Below, piece after piece: positions 56,957 to 63,862 of a stretch of DNA of 64,000 bases. Location: positions 1-64,000 of the IMG/VR virus record IMGVR_UViG_3300044213_000170; one strand, written 5' to 3'. The stretch's first letter is position 1. Each line of letters opens with the position of its first letter. This DNA is from a virus. Below the pieces are notes generated by a model, which was given only the letters and a program-made list of their open reading frames with translations, searched no databases and was not told where the DNA came from. Both the position numbers and the translations under genes were made by a program.

Positions 56957-58008
56957 TCGATGTAAAAAATCTTTTCTGCGTTAAGCAACCAACTGGTTTT
57001 TCTAGAACCGACCATTAATGAACTTTCACTGACCATACAACGAATGGGTGTATTTGCATTTTCTGATCTTAAGTATTTAATTTCGTCGGTACTGGTCTTG
57101 GGTATTCCAGTAGCATATACATATACCGGCAAGCGGTTAGTGGATCTTGCATATTCCACTATATCGAGTAATGAAGTACTGTCTTTGGGGAAATGATATA
57201 GTCTTTTGACTGTACACATAATTTGTGCAGTGTTTAGCTCAGTGGTACTGCCCGATAAAAACTTTTGCAATATTTCATCTGCGACCTCATATCCAAGAAT
57301 CTCGGAATTATCTATCAAGGATAATAAATTATCGTACCCGAATCCGCCCAGTTTATCATTGATATATTCTTTCAATGAATCGCTGGCATTTTCTATATCA
57401 TATCCTGTACCGGTATCAACTAACTTAATAGCAAATCCACGACTTTCGACATCAAGTATTTTTTGATATAGTTCTTGAATCTCTTGATCCACTTCAATTT
57501 GTCGATTTTCTGCAATTGTGCATAGCCAATTGATTGCATTTTCAGTTAATCCTAAGATCCATACTTTCTGATCGTGATCAAATTTAACCGATCCTTGACC
57601 ATCACGACCCTGAGCTTTAATTACATTAATTAATTCGGAATCATATGGAAATCTCAATACTATCCTTTGATTTTCTATATATGCTCGTTTGCTTCTATCA
57701 ATTTGTCTAATAGGGAATCTAAAGTTATCTAGCTCGGTTTCGTCAGGCACAAGTACAGGCACTTTCAATTGACTCAATTGTTTACGATATTTACTAACAA
57801 TCTTAACTGCCAATAGTGCTTGTTTGTCAGTGTACCCGCGAGACAATTCCGAAGTTTGAATTGCTAAACTGTCAACAATTTTTACATCGTATCTGGCTAA
57901 ACTAACAGGGCAAGGTCGATAACCAAACATTCCCAGTTTTTTATTATTTTCATCTCGATATCCAGCAATGAATTCAAGATAATCTTCGACGTAATAAAAT
58001 GTGCTCAT
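56953..58008 (-). CDS. UvsW-associated protein with HARP-like domain
   Basis: The 351-residue protein contains IVLRFPYDSELINVIKAQGRDGQGSVKFDHDQKVWILGL, resembling the HARP module of annealing helicases (SMARCAL1), followed by a mostly helical C-terminal half. It overlaps uvsW-N by ATGA, so the two are translated together. It is probably a DNA-binding partner of UvsW; I see no helicase motifs of its own. Confidence 0.65.
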   Translation of the reverse strand: MSTFYYVEDYLEFIAGYRDENNKKLGMFGYRPCPVSLARYDVKIVDSLAIQTSELSRGYTDKQALLAVKIVSKYRKQLSQLKVPVLVPDETELDNFRFPIRQIDRSKRAYIENQRIVLRFPYDSELINVIKAQGRDGQGSVKFDHDQKVWILGLTENAINWLCTIAENRQIEVDQEIQELYQKILDVESRGFAIKLVDTGTGYDIENASDSLKEYINDKLGGFGYDNLLSLIDNSEILGYEVADEILQKFLSGSTTELNTAQIMCTVKRLYHFPKDSTSLLDIVEYARSTNRLPVYVYATGIPKTSTDEIKYLRSENANTPIRCMVSESSLMVGSRKTSWLLNAEKIFYIE

Positions 58009-58040
58009 GAATCTATTATATAGTAAACAGATCGCAAAGT

Positions 58041-58140
58041 CAAAAAAAATCCTGCATAATGCAGGATTAAAAATACCAATCGATACACGAGTTAGTTAAG
58101 AGCTGTATCGGTTGGGATTTGCAGCAAGCCGCAAATTTTT
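58041..58140. ncRNA. Three-stem structured intergenic element
   Basis: Three hairpins lie in a 100-bp gap. Stem 1: ATCCTGCAT/ATGCAGGAT (58049-58067), with eight T on the minus strand, a terminator for 58144-58575. Stem 2: CCAATCGATACA/TGTATCGGTTGG (58076-58115), 12 bp with one G-T pair and a 16-base loop. Stem 3: ATTTGC/GCAAAT (58117-58136) followed by T5 on the plus strand. The set may be back-to-back terminators or a small RNA. Confidence 0.55.
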
Positions 58141-58143
58141 ATT

Positions 58144-58575
58144 CTAGAGGGTCGGTGATATTCCAATGGATGACAACTCTGCCAAAATTTGAAATTGATC
58201 CCACGCTAATTTGGCAGCAGGATTCTTTTCAATATCCGAATCAATCAATACTGTTTCTAACCAGTAATAGGGCAAACGCTGAGGATTCGCTCCAAATTTA
58301 CGGGGCTGGTGTAGTTTGCCCATCTCAAATAGTTCTATACTGACACTGCGAAAACGGCCTTCGTCCTCGTCAGCATAGTTGCCCCACTCGGGCATACTCC
58401 AGATGCTGCCCGCACCTCCGTTGCCGCCGCCATACCCTTGCCAAATACCTTTCCATTGATCGTCATCGTGGGGATCAAAATCTGTGCGGGCAATGATCAC
58501 AAGTACATCTCGAATGCCGACCTTGCCTTCTACAATATCTCGCACACAGCGGCTATAACTTAATCCGATCCGCAT
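58144..58575 (-). CDS. Conserved phage protein of unknown function
   Basis: The 143-residue protein (RIGLSYSRCVRDIVEGKVGIRDVLVIIARTDFDP, then DQWKGIWQGYGGGNGG) is of a type I recall from several phage lineages. The conserved SRCVRDIV and RTDFDP blocks look like an active or binding site. GC is higher than in late genes. It ends with TAG immediately before the hairpin cluster. Confidence 0.65.
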   Translation of the reverse strand: MRIGLSYSRCVRDIVEGKVGIRDVLVIIARTDFDPHDDDQWKGIWQGYGGGNGGAGSIWSMPEWGNYADEDEGRFRSVSIELFEMGKLHQPRKFGANPQRLPYYWLETVLIDSDIEKNPAAKLAWDQFQILAELSSIGISPTL

Positions 58576-58581
58576 TTTAGT

Positions 58582-58773
58582 TTAATTCTCTGTAGGTAGC
58601 AGGTTCCACTCTTTGACGATTGCCAGCATTTCTTCTTCGGTGTTGCAAAGAATCTTACAAGTCTTCCAATCGTCGTCATAATCTCGACCACCCACTTCGA
58701 CCATCCAACCGTTGTCATAACGGTTGATGCTGATGCTTTCATTTACTTTTGATAATTTGTTTAAAAATGCCAT
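58582..58773 (-). CDS. Unknown 63-residue early protein
   Basis: The product (FLNKLSKVNESISINRYDNGWMVEVGGRDYDDDWKTCKILCNTEEEM) is a small alpha/beta protein of the kind clustered in the early region. It starts one base after the end of the 37-residue ORF. Confidence 0.6.
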   Translation of the reverse strand: MAFLNKLSKVNESISINRYDNGWMVEVGGRDYDDDWKTCKILCNTEEEMLAIVKEWNLLPTEN

Positions 58774-58774
58774 T

Positions 58775-58888
58775 TTATGCTTCCTCTTTCTTTGTTAATA
58801 CTGTAAATCCAGCGTCTACAGCTTCATCGGCTTCGTATTCTGTATCTACAGAATACAAAAATAAATTGCCGTCCCATACCTCGTACAT
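58775..58888 (-). CDS. 37-residue acidic early protein
   Basis: ATG at 58888. The product (MYEVWDGNLFLYSVDTEYEADEAVDAGFTVLTKKEEA) has a beta-hairpin-then-helix pattern like other tiny early proteins. It ends one base before the next start. Supported by spacing and composition only. Confidence 0.5.
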   Translation of the reverse strand: MYEVWDGNLFLYSVDTEYEADEAVDAGFTVLTKKEEA

Positions 58889-58898
58889 AATAATACCT

Positions 58899-59294
58899 TT
58901 AGATTAATTTGTCAATTTCTTTTTCGGATTTATTTGCCAGAATAGCAAACATCTTTTTCTTTTCTTCACGCTCTTTAGCCAACCGTTGACGTTCAACTTC
59001 TTTGGCTTCGAATTTCTTACGCTTCTTGTCGTCACTCATACGCAAGAGCATATCGTATTGTTGGGCACGTGCCCAACCGGTTAAGAATATCTCTACCTGA
59101 CTAAATGTACCTATAAAAAGTTCAGCATCACGAGTGTAAACTGGCAAAGCGTCGATGTCAGGGAACACTGCGACCTCGTCCTGATCAGAGGAAGTAGAGC
59201 CCCACCCACTCTTGGGACTAGCAAGGCGAAACCCCAAGGATTTAGCTTGTTCTTCGATTCGACTCCAACGTTTATAAGTTGTATATCCGCTCAT
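58899..59294 (-). CDS. Unknown helical early protein
   Basis: The 131-residue protein has YKRWSRIEEQAKSLGFRLASPK at the start and a Lys/Glu/Arg-rich coiled coil at the end (KKRKKFEAKEVERQRLAKEREEKKKMF). It overlaps the next gene by ATGA. No family recognised. Confidence 0.6.
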   Translation of the reverse strand: MSGYTTYKRWSRIEEQAKSLGFRLASPKSGWGSTSSDQDEVAVFPDIDALPVYTRDAELFIGTFSQVEIFLTGWARAQQYDMLLRMSDDKKRKKFEAKEVERQRLAKEREEKKKMFAILANKSEKEIDKLI

Positions 59295-59605
59295 TTTTTC
59301 TTCAATCCCAACAATATTTTTTCTTCATCAGTAAGTCTGGCTAGAAGTTGTGCTTTGGCTTCTTCTTTCCGTTGTTTGGCTTCTGCAGCTTCACGAGTAC
59401 GACGATCAGCTTCTTGGTGAGCGATCCACCATTCTCGAAGTTCGTCATCTTCTAACAGAAGAAAATCTTCTTGTTCATTCTCTTGTAAAGCCAAAAGGGC
59501 CTTACAAGCAATACGAGTTACTTTATCAAGTTCCCGTTTCAGACGCCGAACTTCGCCATCGCTACTACGAGTAGCCCAATCCGTATCGTAACTTTGACAA
59601 GGCAT
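59291..59605 (-). CDS. Unknown coiled-coil early protein
   Basis: The 104-residue, strongly charged helical protein (VRRLKRELDKVTRIACKALLALQENEQEDF, EEKILLGLKKK) overlaps 58899-59294 by ATGA and may form a complex with its coiled coil. Similar Arg/Glu-rich small proteins are usual in phage early regions. Confidence 0.6.
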   Translation of the reverse strand: MPCQSYDTDWATRSSDGEVRRLKRELDKVTRIACKALLALQENEQEDFLLLEDDELREWWIAHQEADRRTREAAEAKQRKEEAKAQLLARLTDEEKILLGLKKK

Positions 59606-59614
59606 ATAACCCCT

Positions 59615-59719
59615 TTAGCCTATTGCTATACAAAAGATAATCAAGGCAATAATTGGGTGACCGCAAAACAATGCAAACAATGCGATCACTGATCCAAAGA
59701 ATATCCGATCATCATTCAT
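59615..59719 (-). CDS. 34-residue membrane peptide
   Basis: ATG at 59719 overlaps the stop of the 71-residue gene (ATGA). The product is almost entirely hydrophobic (FFGSVIALFALFCGHPIIALIIFCIAIG) with an acidic start. Translation is supported by the overlap. It could insert in the inner membrane. Confidence 0.5.
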   Translation of the reverse strand: MNDDRIFFGSVIALFALFCGHPIIALIIFCIAIG

Positions 59720-59931
59720 ATAACTTTTCCTAGACCGGAATAGATCAATTGATCTAACTCTTTTGTAAAATCTTGGCCTGTCCTACGTTTGTGCCACACT
59801 TGCGTTAATAAGCTATGAAAAGGTTCCGGCGCAGCAGAATCCCGGAGTCCTCGACTGTCTAGTTCGTCTAGTAGATCGTCATCATCAAACATATCTAAAT
59901 CAACATTAACATCAATATTTATATAAGCCAT
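59716..59931 (-). CDS. Unknown acidic 71-residue early protein
   Basis: The protein starts with a very acidic segment (VDLDMFDDDDLLDELDSRGL) and continues with a helical HSLLTQVWHKRRTGQDFTKELDQLI. It has AAAGGA upstream. A structured leader precedes it. Function unknown. Confidence 0.6.
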   Translation of the reverse strand: MAYINIDVNVDLDMFDDDDLLDELDSRGLRDSAAPEPFHSLLTQVWHKRRTGQDFTKELDQLIYSGLGKVI

Positions 59932-59956
59932 TTTTGCTATCCTTTTATATTATCGA

Positions 59957-59993
59957 AACCGGACTTACATCATACGTGGTATGAATGCCGGTT
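59957..59993 (-). promoter_or_regulatory. Stem-loop in the 5' region of 59716-59931
   Basis: AACCGG (59957-59962) pairs with CCGGTT (59988-59993), and an inner CATAC/GTATG stem caps it. The element lies between the AAA ATPase stop and the small gene start. It could be a terminator, attenuator or leader structure; no clear sigma70 promoter was found next to it. Confidence 0.4.
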
Positions 59994-60014
59994 ACGCACA
60001 CGGCAGGGGTAATT

Positions 60015-61046
60015 TTACACGGGCTTAGTGCAAGTAGTCAATGCCATCGACTTCCAACGCAAAGGGAAACTCTTATACAAATCTGCAATTTTCAAAGCCA
60101 TACGCAAACTCATTTCGCGCAACTTGTTCTTATTCTCATCCATAAACGACAGGATCTCATCCTGACCAACTTGGCCAAATTCATAGTCTCGAAACAATTC
60201 ACCATCGTTGGCAATTTGCTTAATACGCAAGAATTTGTCACGCATGGTGTCAAGTGTCAAGTCCAAATAGTGACAACGGCTTTGCAAGGCATCCAAGTGA
60301 TCACGAAGTTTTTGGCTTCGCATAGTATCAAACTTCAAGTTCGTGATAAAGATCACACTTCCATTAAAGTTGAAACTGTCAGGGACACCTTCACGGCGCA
60401 ACATATTGCTATCACTCAACCAAGAAATCTTACGCTTCTTACCCGAGTCCAACGCACCTTTCAGCAAGTTCAAAGCAACATCATCCAACAAAATACTATC
60501 ACAGTCATCGAACACCAACACACAATTGGGATCGGAATATTTGTACAAAGTGCAATACAAACCCAATGCGGTAGCAGAACCTTTGACTACTTCTGCACGA
60601 AGGCGCTTGCCTGCAATTTGATCAAAAAGACAAGCCTTTTCGATTTCGGTTTCTACACCGTGAGATTTACCAACGCCGGGAGGTCCTGAAACAATCATTG
60701 CACGAATGTCGCCGTTGGTGGATGCTTTGGTCATCTCAGTGAGAATATCAAAACGTTCACGGATGCGTTCAATCGCTTGTTCATCTGTTTCTGTCGGGGT
60801 CAGGACTTCCGTCGATTCTTCGACAACATTATTCAAATTTTCTACTCCATTTACAAACTCATAAGCATCGGTTCCCGACACTTTAATACGAATGACATCA
60901 GGAAACCCAGGAAAAGCGTCACCGTTTTTGACTGTTACAAACCCACCAGTGGCAGTACGCTTATACTGATCTACCAACTCAAACACTTTACCTTTGATTT
61001 TTTGATTACGGTAAGTGCCTTTGGTGATGCGGATAGTTGCTGACAT
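60015..61046 (-). CDS. AAA+ ATPase
   Basis: The 343-residue protein has an N-terminal beta domain (ITKGTYRNQKIKGKVFELVDQ), Walker A GPPGVGKSHG, Walker B CVLVFDDCDSIL, sensor 1 VIFITNL and an Arg-rich downstream helix (LQSRCHYLDL). It resembles the single-domain AAA ATPases of T4-like marine phages. It probably remodels a protein or DNA complex. A consensus sigma70 promoter marks it as early. Confidence 0.88.
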   Translation of the reverse strand: MSATIRITKGTYRNQKIKGKVFELVDQYKRTATGGFVTVKNGDAFPGFPDVIRIKVSGTDAYEFVNGVENLNNVVEESTEVLTPTETDEQAIERIRERFDILTEMTKASTNGDIRAMIVSGPPGVGKSHGVETEIEKACLFDQIAGKRLRAEVVKGSATALGLYCTLYKYSDPNCVLVFDDCDSILLDDVALNLLKGALDSGKKRKISWLSDSNMLRREGVPDSFNFNGSVIFITNLKFDTMRSQKLRDHLDALQSRCHYLDLTLDTMRDKFLRIKQIANDGELFRDYEFGQVGQDEILSFMDENKNKLREMSLRMALKIADLYKSFPLRWKSMALTTCTKPV

Positions 61047-61079
61047 TTACTAACTCCTGTTGCGTTATTGTAAGTTTAT

Positions 61080-61108
61080 ATTATACAATGATTTGGTTTT
61101 TTAGTCAA
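61080..61108 (-). promoter_or_regulatory. Sigma70-type promoter for the AAA+ ATPase
   Basis: TTGACT (61103-61108), 17 bp, TATAAT (61080-61085). The -35 overlaps the stop codon of the upstream gene. Confidence 0.88.
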
Positions 61109-61382
61109 CCAAATCGACTTGAACTGGAACTAATACTTCGGTTTTACCGTCGGCAGTATAGCGGTAATTAAATCCGAACCCCACCGGAGCGACCGTGCGT
61201 TTCACTTGGGCAACGCTGCGTTCGTGTGCAAGATTTTGCAGAGCCATTGTCACTGCTACTTGATGTGAATGAGTACAGATGTTAGTGGTGCCGTAAACCG
61301 TAGTGTAAAAGCCAACACCGTCAACAATTACACGAATTTTTTGACTATTTTTCAAGCCTGAAATGTAAGTCGGTTTACGCAT
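61101..61382 (-). CDS. Unknown early protein
   Basis: The protein has 93 residues from the ATG at 61382 (GGAG six bases before it); a TTG at 61388 is rejected. It is a small alpha/beta product (QKIRVIVDGVGFYTTVYGT, HSHQVAVTMALQNLAHERS). No family recognised. It has its own promoter. Confidence 0.6.
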   Translation of the reverse strand: MRKPTYISGLKNSQKIRVIVDGVGFYTTVYGTTNICTHSHQVAVTMALQNLAHERSVAQVKRTVAPVGFGFNYRYTADGKTEVLVPVQVDLVD

Positions 61383-61414
61383 CTTCAACTCCTGTTTTGT
61401 TACTGTATGTCATT

Positions 61415-61443
61415 ATTATAGCAAAACACCCAATTTCAGTCAA
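61415..61443 (-). promoter_or_regulatory. Sigma70-type promoter for 61101-61382
   Basis: TTGACT (61438-61443), 17 bp, TATAAT (61415-61420), with TTTTGC before the -10 as in the promoter at 25893. Confidence 0.88.
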
Positions 61444-61473
61444 TACCCGCCAATTTGACAGGGTATTAATTTG

Positions 61474-61489
61474 TAATACTTAAGTATTA
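61474..61489. repeat. Stop-codon palindrome, copy 2
   Basis: TAATACTTAAGTATTA, a perfect 16-bp palindrome ending in the stop codon of 61487-61708 (minus). Downstream an AATACCC/GGGTATT stem (61442-61467) precedes the promoter. Confidence 0.75.
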
Positions 61490-61708
61490 CTTTTTAGACA
61501 CTTCGTTCAAACGCTCAAGCGCCTCTGCTTTGTGCAACTCAAAATCGTATTCCAATTTGAGCAGATACACTATAAAAATGCCGCCGAGACCAGCCAAAAT
61601 TTCATTAGTGCTAAACACATTAAATGCGACCACCAACCCTGCGTAACATGCGATAACGTAGGCGATCAATTTGGTAACGCGCAAAAGCGCCGTTTGTTTT
61701 GGGGTCAT
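61487..61708 (-). CDS. Small membrane protein, early
   Basis: The 73-residue product has two hydrophobic helices (LIAYVIACYAGLVVAFNVF, LAGLGGIFIVYLLKL) and a charged C-terminal helix. Strong ribosome-binding site (AAGGAAG) and a sigma70-like promoter. It probably sits in the host inner membrane; function unknown. Confidence 0.65.
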   Translation of the reverse strand: MTPKQTALLRVTKLIAYVIACYAGLVVAFNVFSTNEILAGLGGIFIVYLLKLEYDFELHKAEALERLNEVSKK

Positions 61709-61732
61709 AAACTTCCTTTCTTTGTATACTAC

Positions 61733-61761
61733 ATTATAACAAATATGCGAATTAAATGCAA
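61733..61761 (-). promoter_or_regulatory. Sigma70-type promoter for 61487-61708
   Basis: TTGCAT (61756-61761), 17 bp, TATAAT (61733-61738). A weak terminator-like stem AACCCTT/AAGGGT lies just upstream. Confidence 0.8.
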
Positions 61762-61782
61762 TACCCTTATAAAAACAAGGGT

Positions 61783-61798
61783 TAATACCTAAGTGTTA
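61783..61798. repeat. Stop-codon palindrome, copy 3
   Basis: TAATACCTAAGTGTTA, an imperfect palindrome ending in the stop of 61796-61951 (minus), followed by a stem and the promoter of the next gene. Confidence 0.55.
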
Positions 61799-61951
61799 CT
61801 CTTCAGATTTATCGTTTGCATCTAGATGCTGTTTGACTACCCGCATCAGCTTACGGCTGGTGTCGTATACATATTCCTTAGCATCGTCTTCGGTGTTGAC
61901 TACAAGGATAAAACCGTTTGCGGCTTTGCGAACTTCGAGTGATTCGAACAT
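61796..61951 (-). CDS. Unknown 51-residue early protein
   Basis: Start at the ATG at 61951, with TTGGAG upstream. The in-frame ATG at 61978 is rejected because it lies one base from the -10 of the gene's own promoter. The product (FESLEVRKAANGFILVVNTEDDAKEYVYD...) is a small beta/helix protein. Function unknown. Confidence 0.6.
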   Translation of the reverse strand: MFESLEVRKAANGFILVVNTEDDAKEYVYDTSRKLMRVVKQHLDANDKSEE

Positions 61952-61979
61952 ATTGGCTCCAAAAGTTAATTGATTCATA

Positions 61980-62008
61980 ATAATAGCATATTATTGAATA
62001 ATAGTCAA
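61980..62008 (-). promoter_or_regulatory. Sigma70-type promoter for 61796-61951
   Basis: TTGACT (62003-62008), 17 bp, TATTAT (61980-61985). It decides the start codon of the downstream gene. Confidence 0.8.
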
Positions 62009-62373
62009 GCGATTCGGCGAAACACGGTATGTAATACTAAACTGGCACTGTCAAAATTTGATTCCATATGGGGCAAATTTGCAAAACCATATGCAATGGC
62101 GCCCATGTCTCTATAATAAGTATCACTGGGCCACCGTCTTTTCTTTAACGGATAACTGTTTATAAGTAAACACTCATCGCCTATATGTTGATAATTTCCG
62201 CCGGTTAAGAGCTGGATTGCGATGGCTTCTTCATCAATTTTTAGTTCAACAAAGTTTTTAGCAAGTAAATAGACAACATACTGTTCAACCGTATCGTCTA
62301 AGTATGTATTTGCTATACTTTCACTTTCCATTATAAGATCATACGAAGCTGTTAGGAAATTTTGCCAACTCAT
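62005..62373 (-). CDS. Unknown 122-residue protein
   Basis: The soluble, largely helical protein (SYDLIMESESIANTYLDDTVEQYVVYLLAKNFVELKIDEE) has a conserved-looking RRWPSDTYYRDMGAIAYGFANLPHMES segment. A CTAAATA late-type element lies about 12 bases upstream. No family recognised. Confidence 0.55.
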   Translation of the reverse strand: MSWQNFLTASYDLIMESESIANTYLDDTVEQYVVYLLAKNFVELKIDEEAIAIQLLTGGNYQHIGDECLLINSYPLKKRRWPSDTYYRDMGAIAYGFANLPHMESNFDSASLVLHTVFRRIA

Positions 62374-62391
62374 ACAATTATTTAGTAGCTG

Positions 62392-63123
62392 TCACAATAA
62401 ACCAATTTGGCCGGCAACTTGTTGCATCAACGCCAATCTTTGTTGGGCACCGCGACTACTGTGCCAATGAATAATATTGGCATCGCTAAACGCACATCGG
62501 TTCCATTGATCTGCGTAATGCTCGCCGCCGGGTAACATAAATGCTTGATAGGCCAGTGCAGGTCTAATCATAGCTGCTGGCGGAATTTGTTGATGCCACG
62601 CCATAGTGTTTAATATGATTTGTTCAGTATTCCAATCAGATAAATCCCAATCGTGTGCCATGGCCAGTCCAATGTCCCAAGTTTCTTTTTTCATCGACGC
62701 TGGAAAATACCTAACACCCGCATTTAAAAAAATATCAAATGATTTATTATAACGATTGGGTGCTTGAAAAACAGGAGGGTCTGTTATGTTAAACATGGAA
62801 AAATAATCAAACTTTCCAAATATCTCTGTGTGAGTTATCATTAACGTATCGGGATCAGTATATAAAATATTACAAGGTTCGCTGGACCATAAATCGTAAA
62901 TTTTAAAGAAAGTTTCTTTTAATGCTTGATGTATATTGTCGGTTTTGCCGCCGTAAAACACCAATTCCCAATCATCTTTAAGACATACTCGATGACTTAA
63001 AATGGATAAGTCGTGCATTTCTTGATACACAGGAAATATATTGTTTTCTCCGCTGCGATCAATATCAGGGCTCCATTTCGGGTCTACGACTTCGAATAAT
63101 GATTTAACTAAATAATTCTTCAT
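62392..63123 (-). CDS. GT-A-type glycosyltransferase-like protein
   Basis: The 243-residue protein has ILYTDPDTLMITHTE, a DxD-type metal/nucleotide-sugar site, and FDIFLNAGVRYFP, the family-8/GT-A acceptor-side motif, followed by WNTEQIILNTMAW. It lacks membrane helices. It overlaps the FkbM methyltransferase gene by 20 bp, so glycan and methyl decoration may be coupled. Confidence 0.7.
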   Translation of the reverse strand: MKNYLVKSLFEVVDPKWSPDIDRSGENNIFPVYQEMHDLSILSHRVCLKDDWELVFYGGKTDNIHQALKETFFKIYDLWSSEPCNILYTDPDTLMITHTEIFGKFDYFSMFNITDPPVFQAPNRYNKSFDIFLNAGVRYFPASMKKETWDIGLAMAHDWDLSDWNTEQIILNTMAWHQQIPPAAMIRPALAYQAFMLPGGEHYADQWNRCAFSDANIIHWHSSRGAQQRLALMQQVAGQIGLL

Positions 63124-63862
63124 ATATACGGGTCATTGATTTATGAATAGCGATACAAGCATCATCGTGCCTATGTAATGTGTAGCCCAAGTCTATTAGA
63201 TAGGTTTTAAGTTTCTCGGCATTATCATCCCACCAACGATTATAACTCCATAATTCGTAAACTATCGGTGGATAATCATTTCCGGCAATGGTATTAATAG
63301 CACCGTCTAATACGTGTTGCTCTAGCCCTTCGACATCTAGTTTAATTGCACGAATTCGGCCCTTGAGTCCTAATGAATCTAAGGTCTTGACTTCTACTTC
63401 AGCCATTTGTCCATACCCTTGTGCAATGTCAGACTGATCCTGAACATATGAATTTAAACTGAATGCACCTATATTGGTGGCGGTATCATAATCGGGCAAT
63501 CGAATCGATATTGTCTTGATTACATTACTCAGACCGTATGGATGTACTTGTATGTTAGTGATGTTATTTGATGTGATATTTTCGTTAATTATCGACACCA
63601 TGTGAGGTTGTACTTCAAAAGCGTGGAATTGATATTTTTTATATTTTACGGCCAAAGGTAAGGATACAGATGCCATATTAGCACCCACATCTAAAAAAAC
63701 CCCGTCGTTGAACTTTGACAACAGATAATCTAATATATCAACCACATACCATTCATATTCTCCGGTACGCAGTAATTGTTGACTGATAAGATCATCGGGA
63801 TGATGGATATTCATTAAACCGTGACGAGTTTTAACCAGTAAAGGCAGATTATTTGTATTCAT
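63104..63862 (-). CDS. FkbM-family methyltransferase
   Basis: The 252-residue protein has the SAM-binding motif VFLDVGANMASVSLPLA, the acidic FHAFEVQPHM (motif II), IQVHPYGLSN and the FkbM signature IRAIKLDVEGLEQHVLDGA. The family O-methylates sugars and polyketides. Together with the adjacent glycosyltransferase it likely tailors a glycan on phage or host surface. Confidence 0.88.
   Translation of the reverse strand: MNTNNLPLLVKTRHGLMNIHHPDDLISQQLLRTGEYEWYVVDILDYLLSKFNDGVFLDVGANMASVSLPLAVKYKKYQFHAFEVQPHMVSIINENITSNNITNIQVHPYGLSNVIKTISIRLPDYDTATNIGAFSLNSYVQDQSDIAQGYGQMAEVEVKTLDSLGLKGRIRAIKLDVEGLEQHVLDGAINTIAGNDYPPIVYELWSYNRWWDDNAEKLKTYLIDLGYTLHRHDDACIAIHKSMTRIYEELFS

Noticed and set aside
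58076-58140. tRNA-like cloverleaf
   Set aside because: Stems are present but there is no acceptor stem, no TTCRA loop and no anticodon arm in proper spacing. No convincing tRNA was seen elsewhere in the window.
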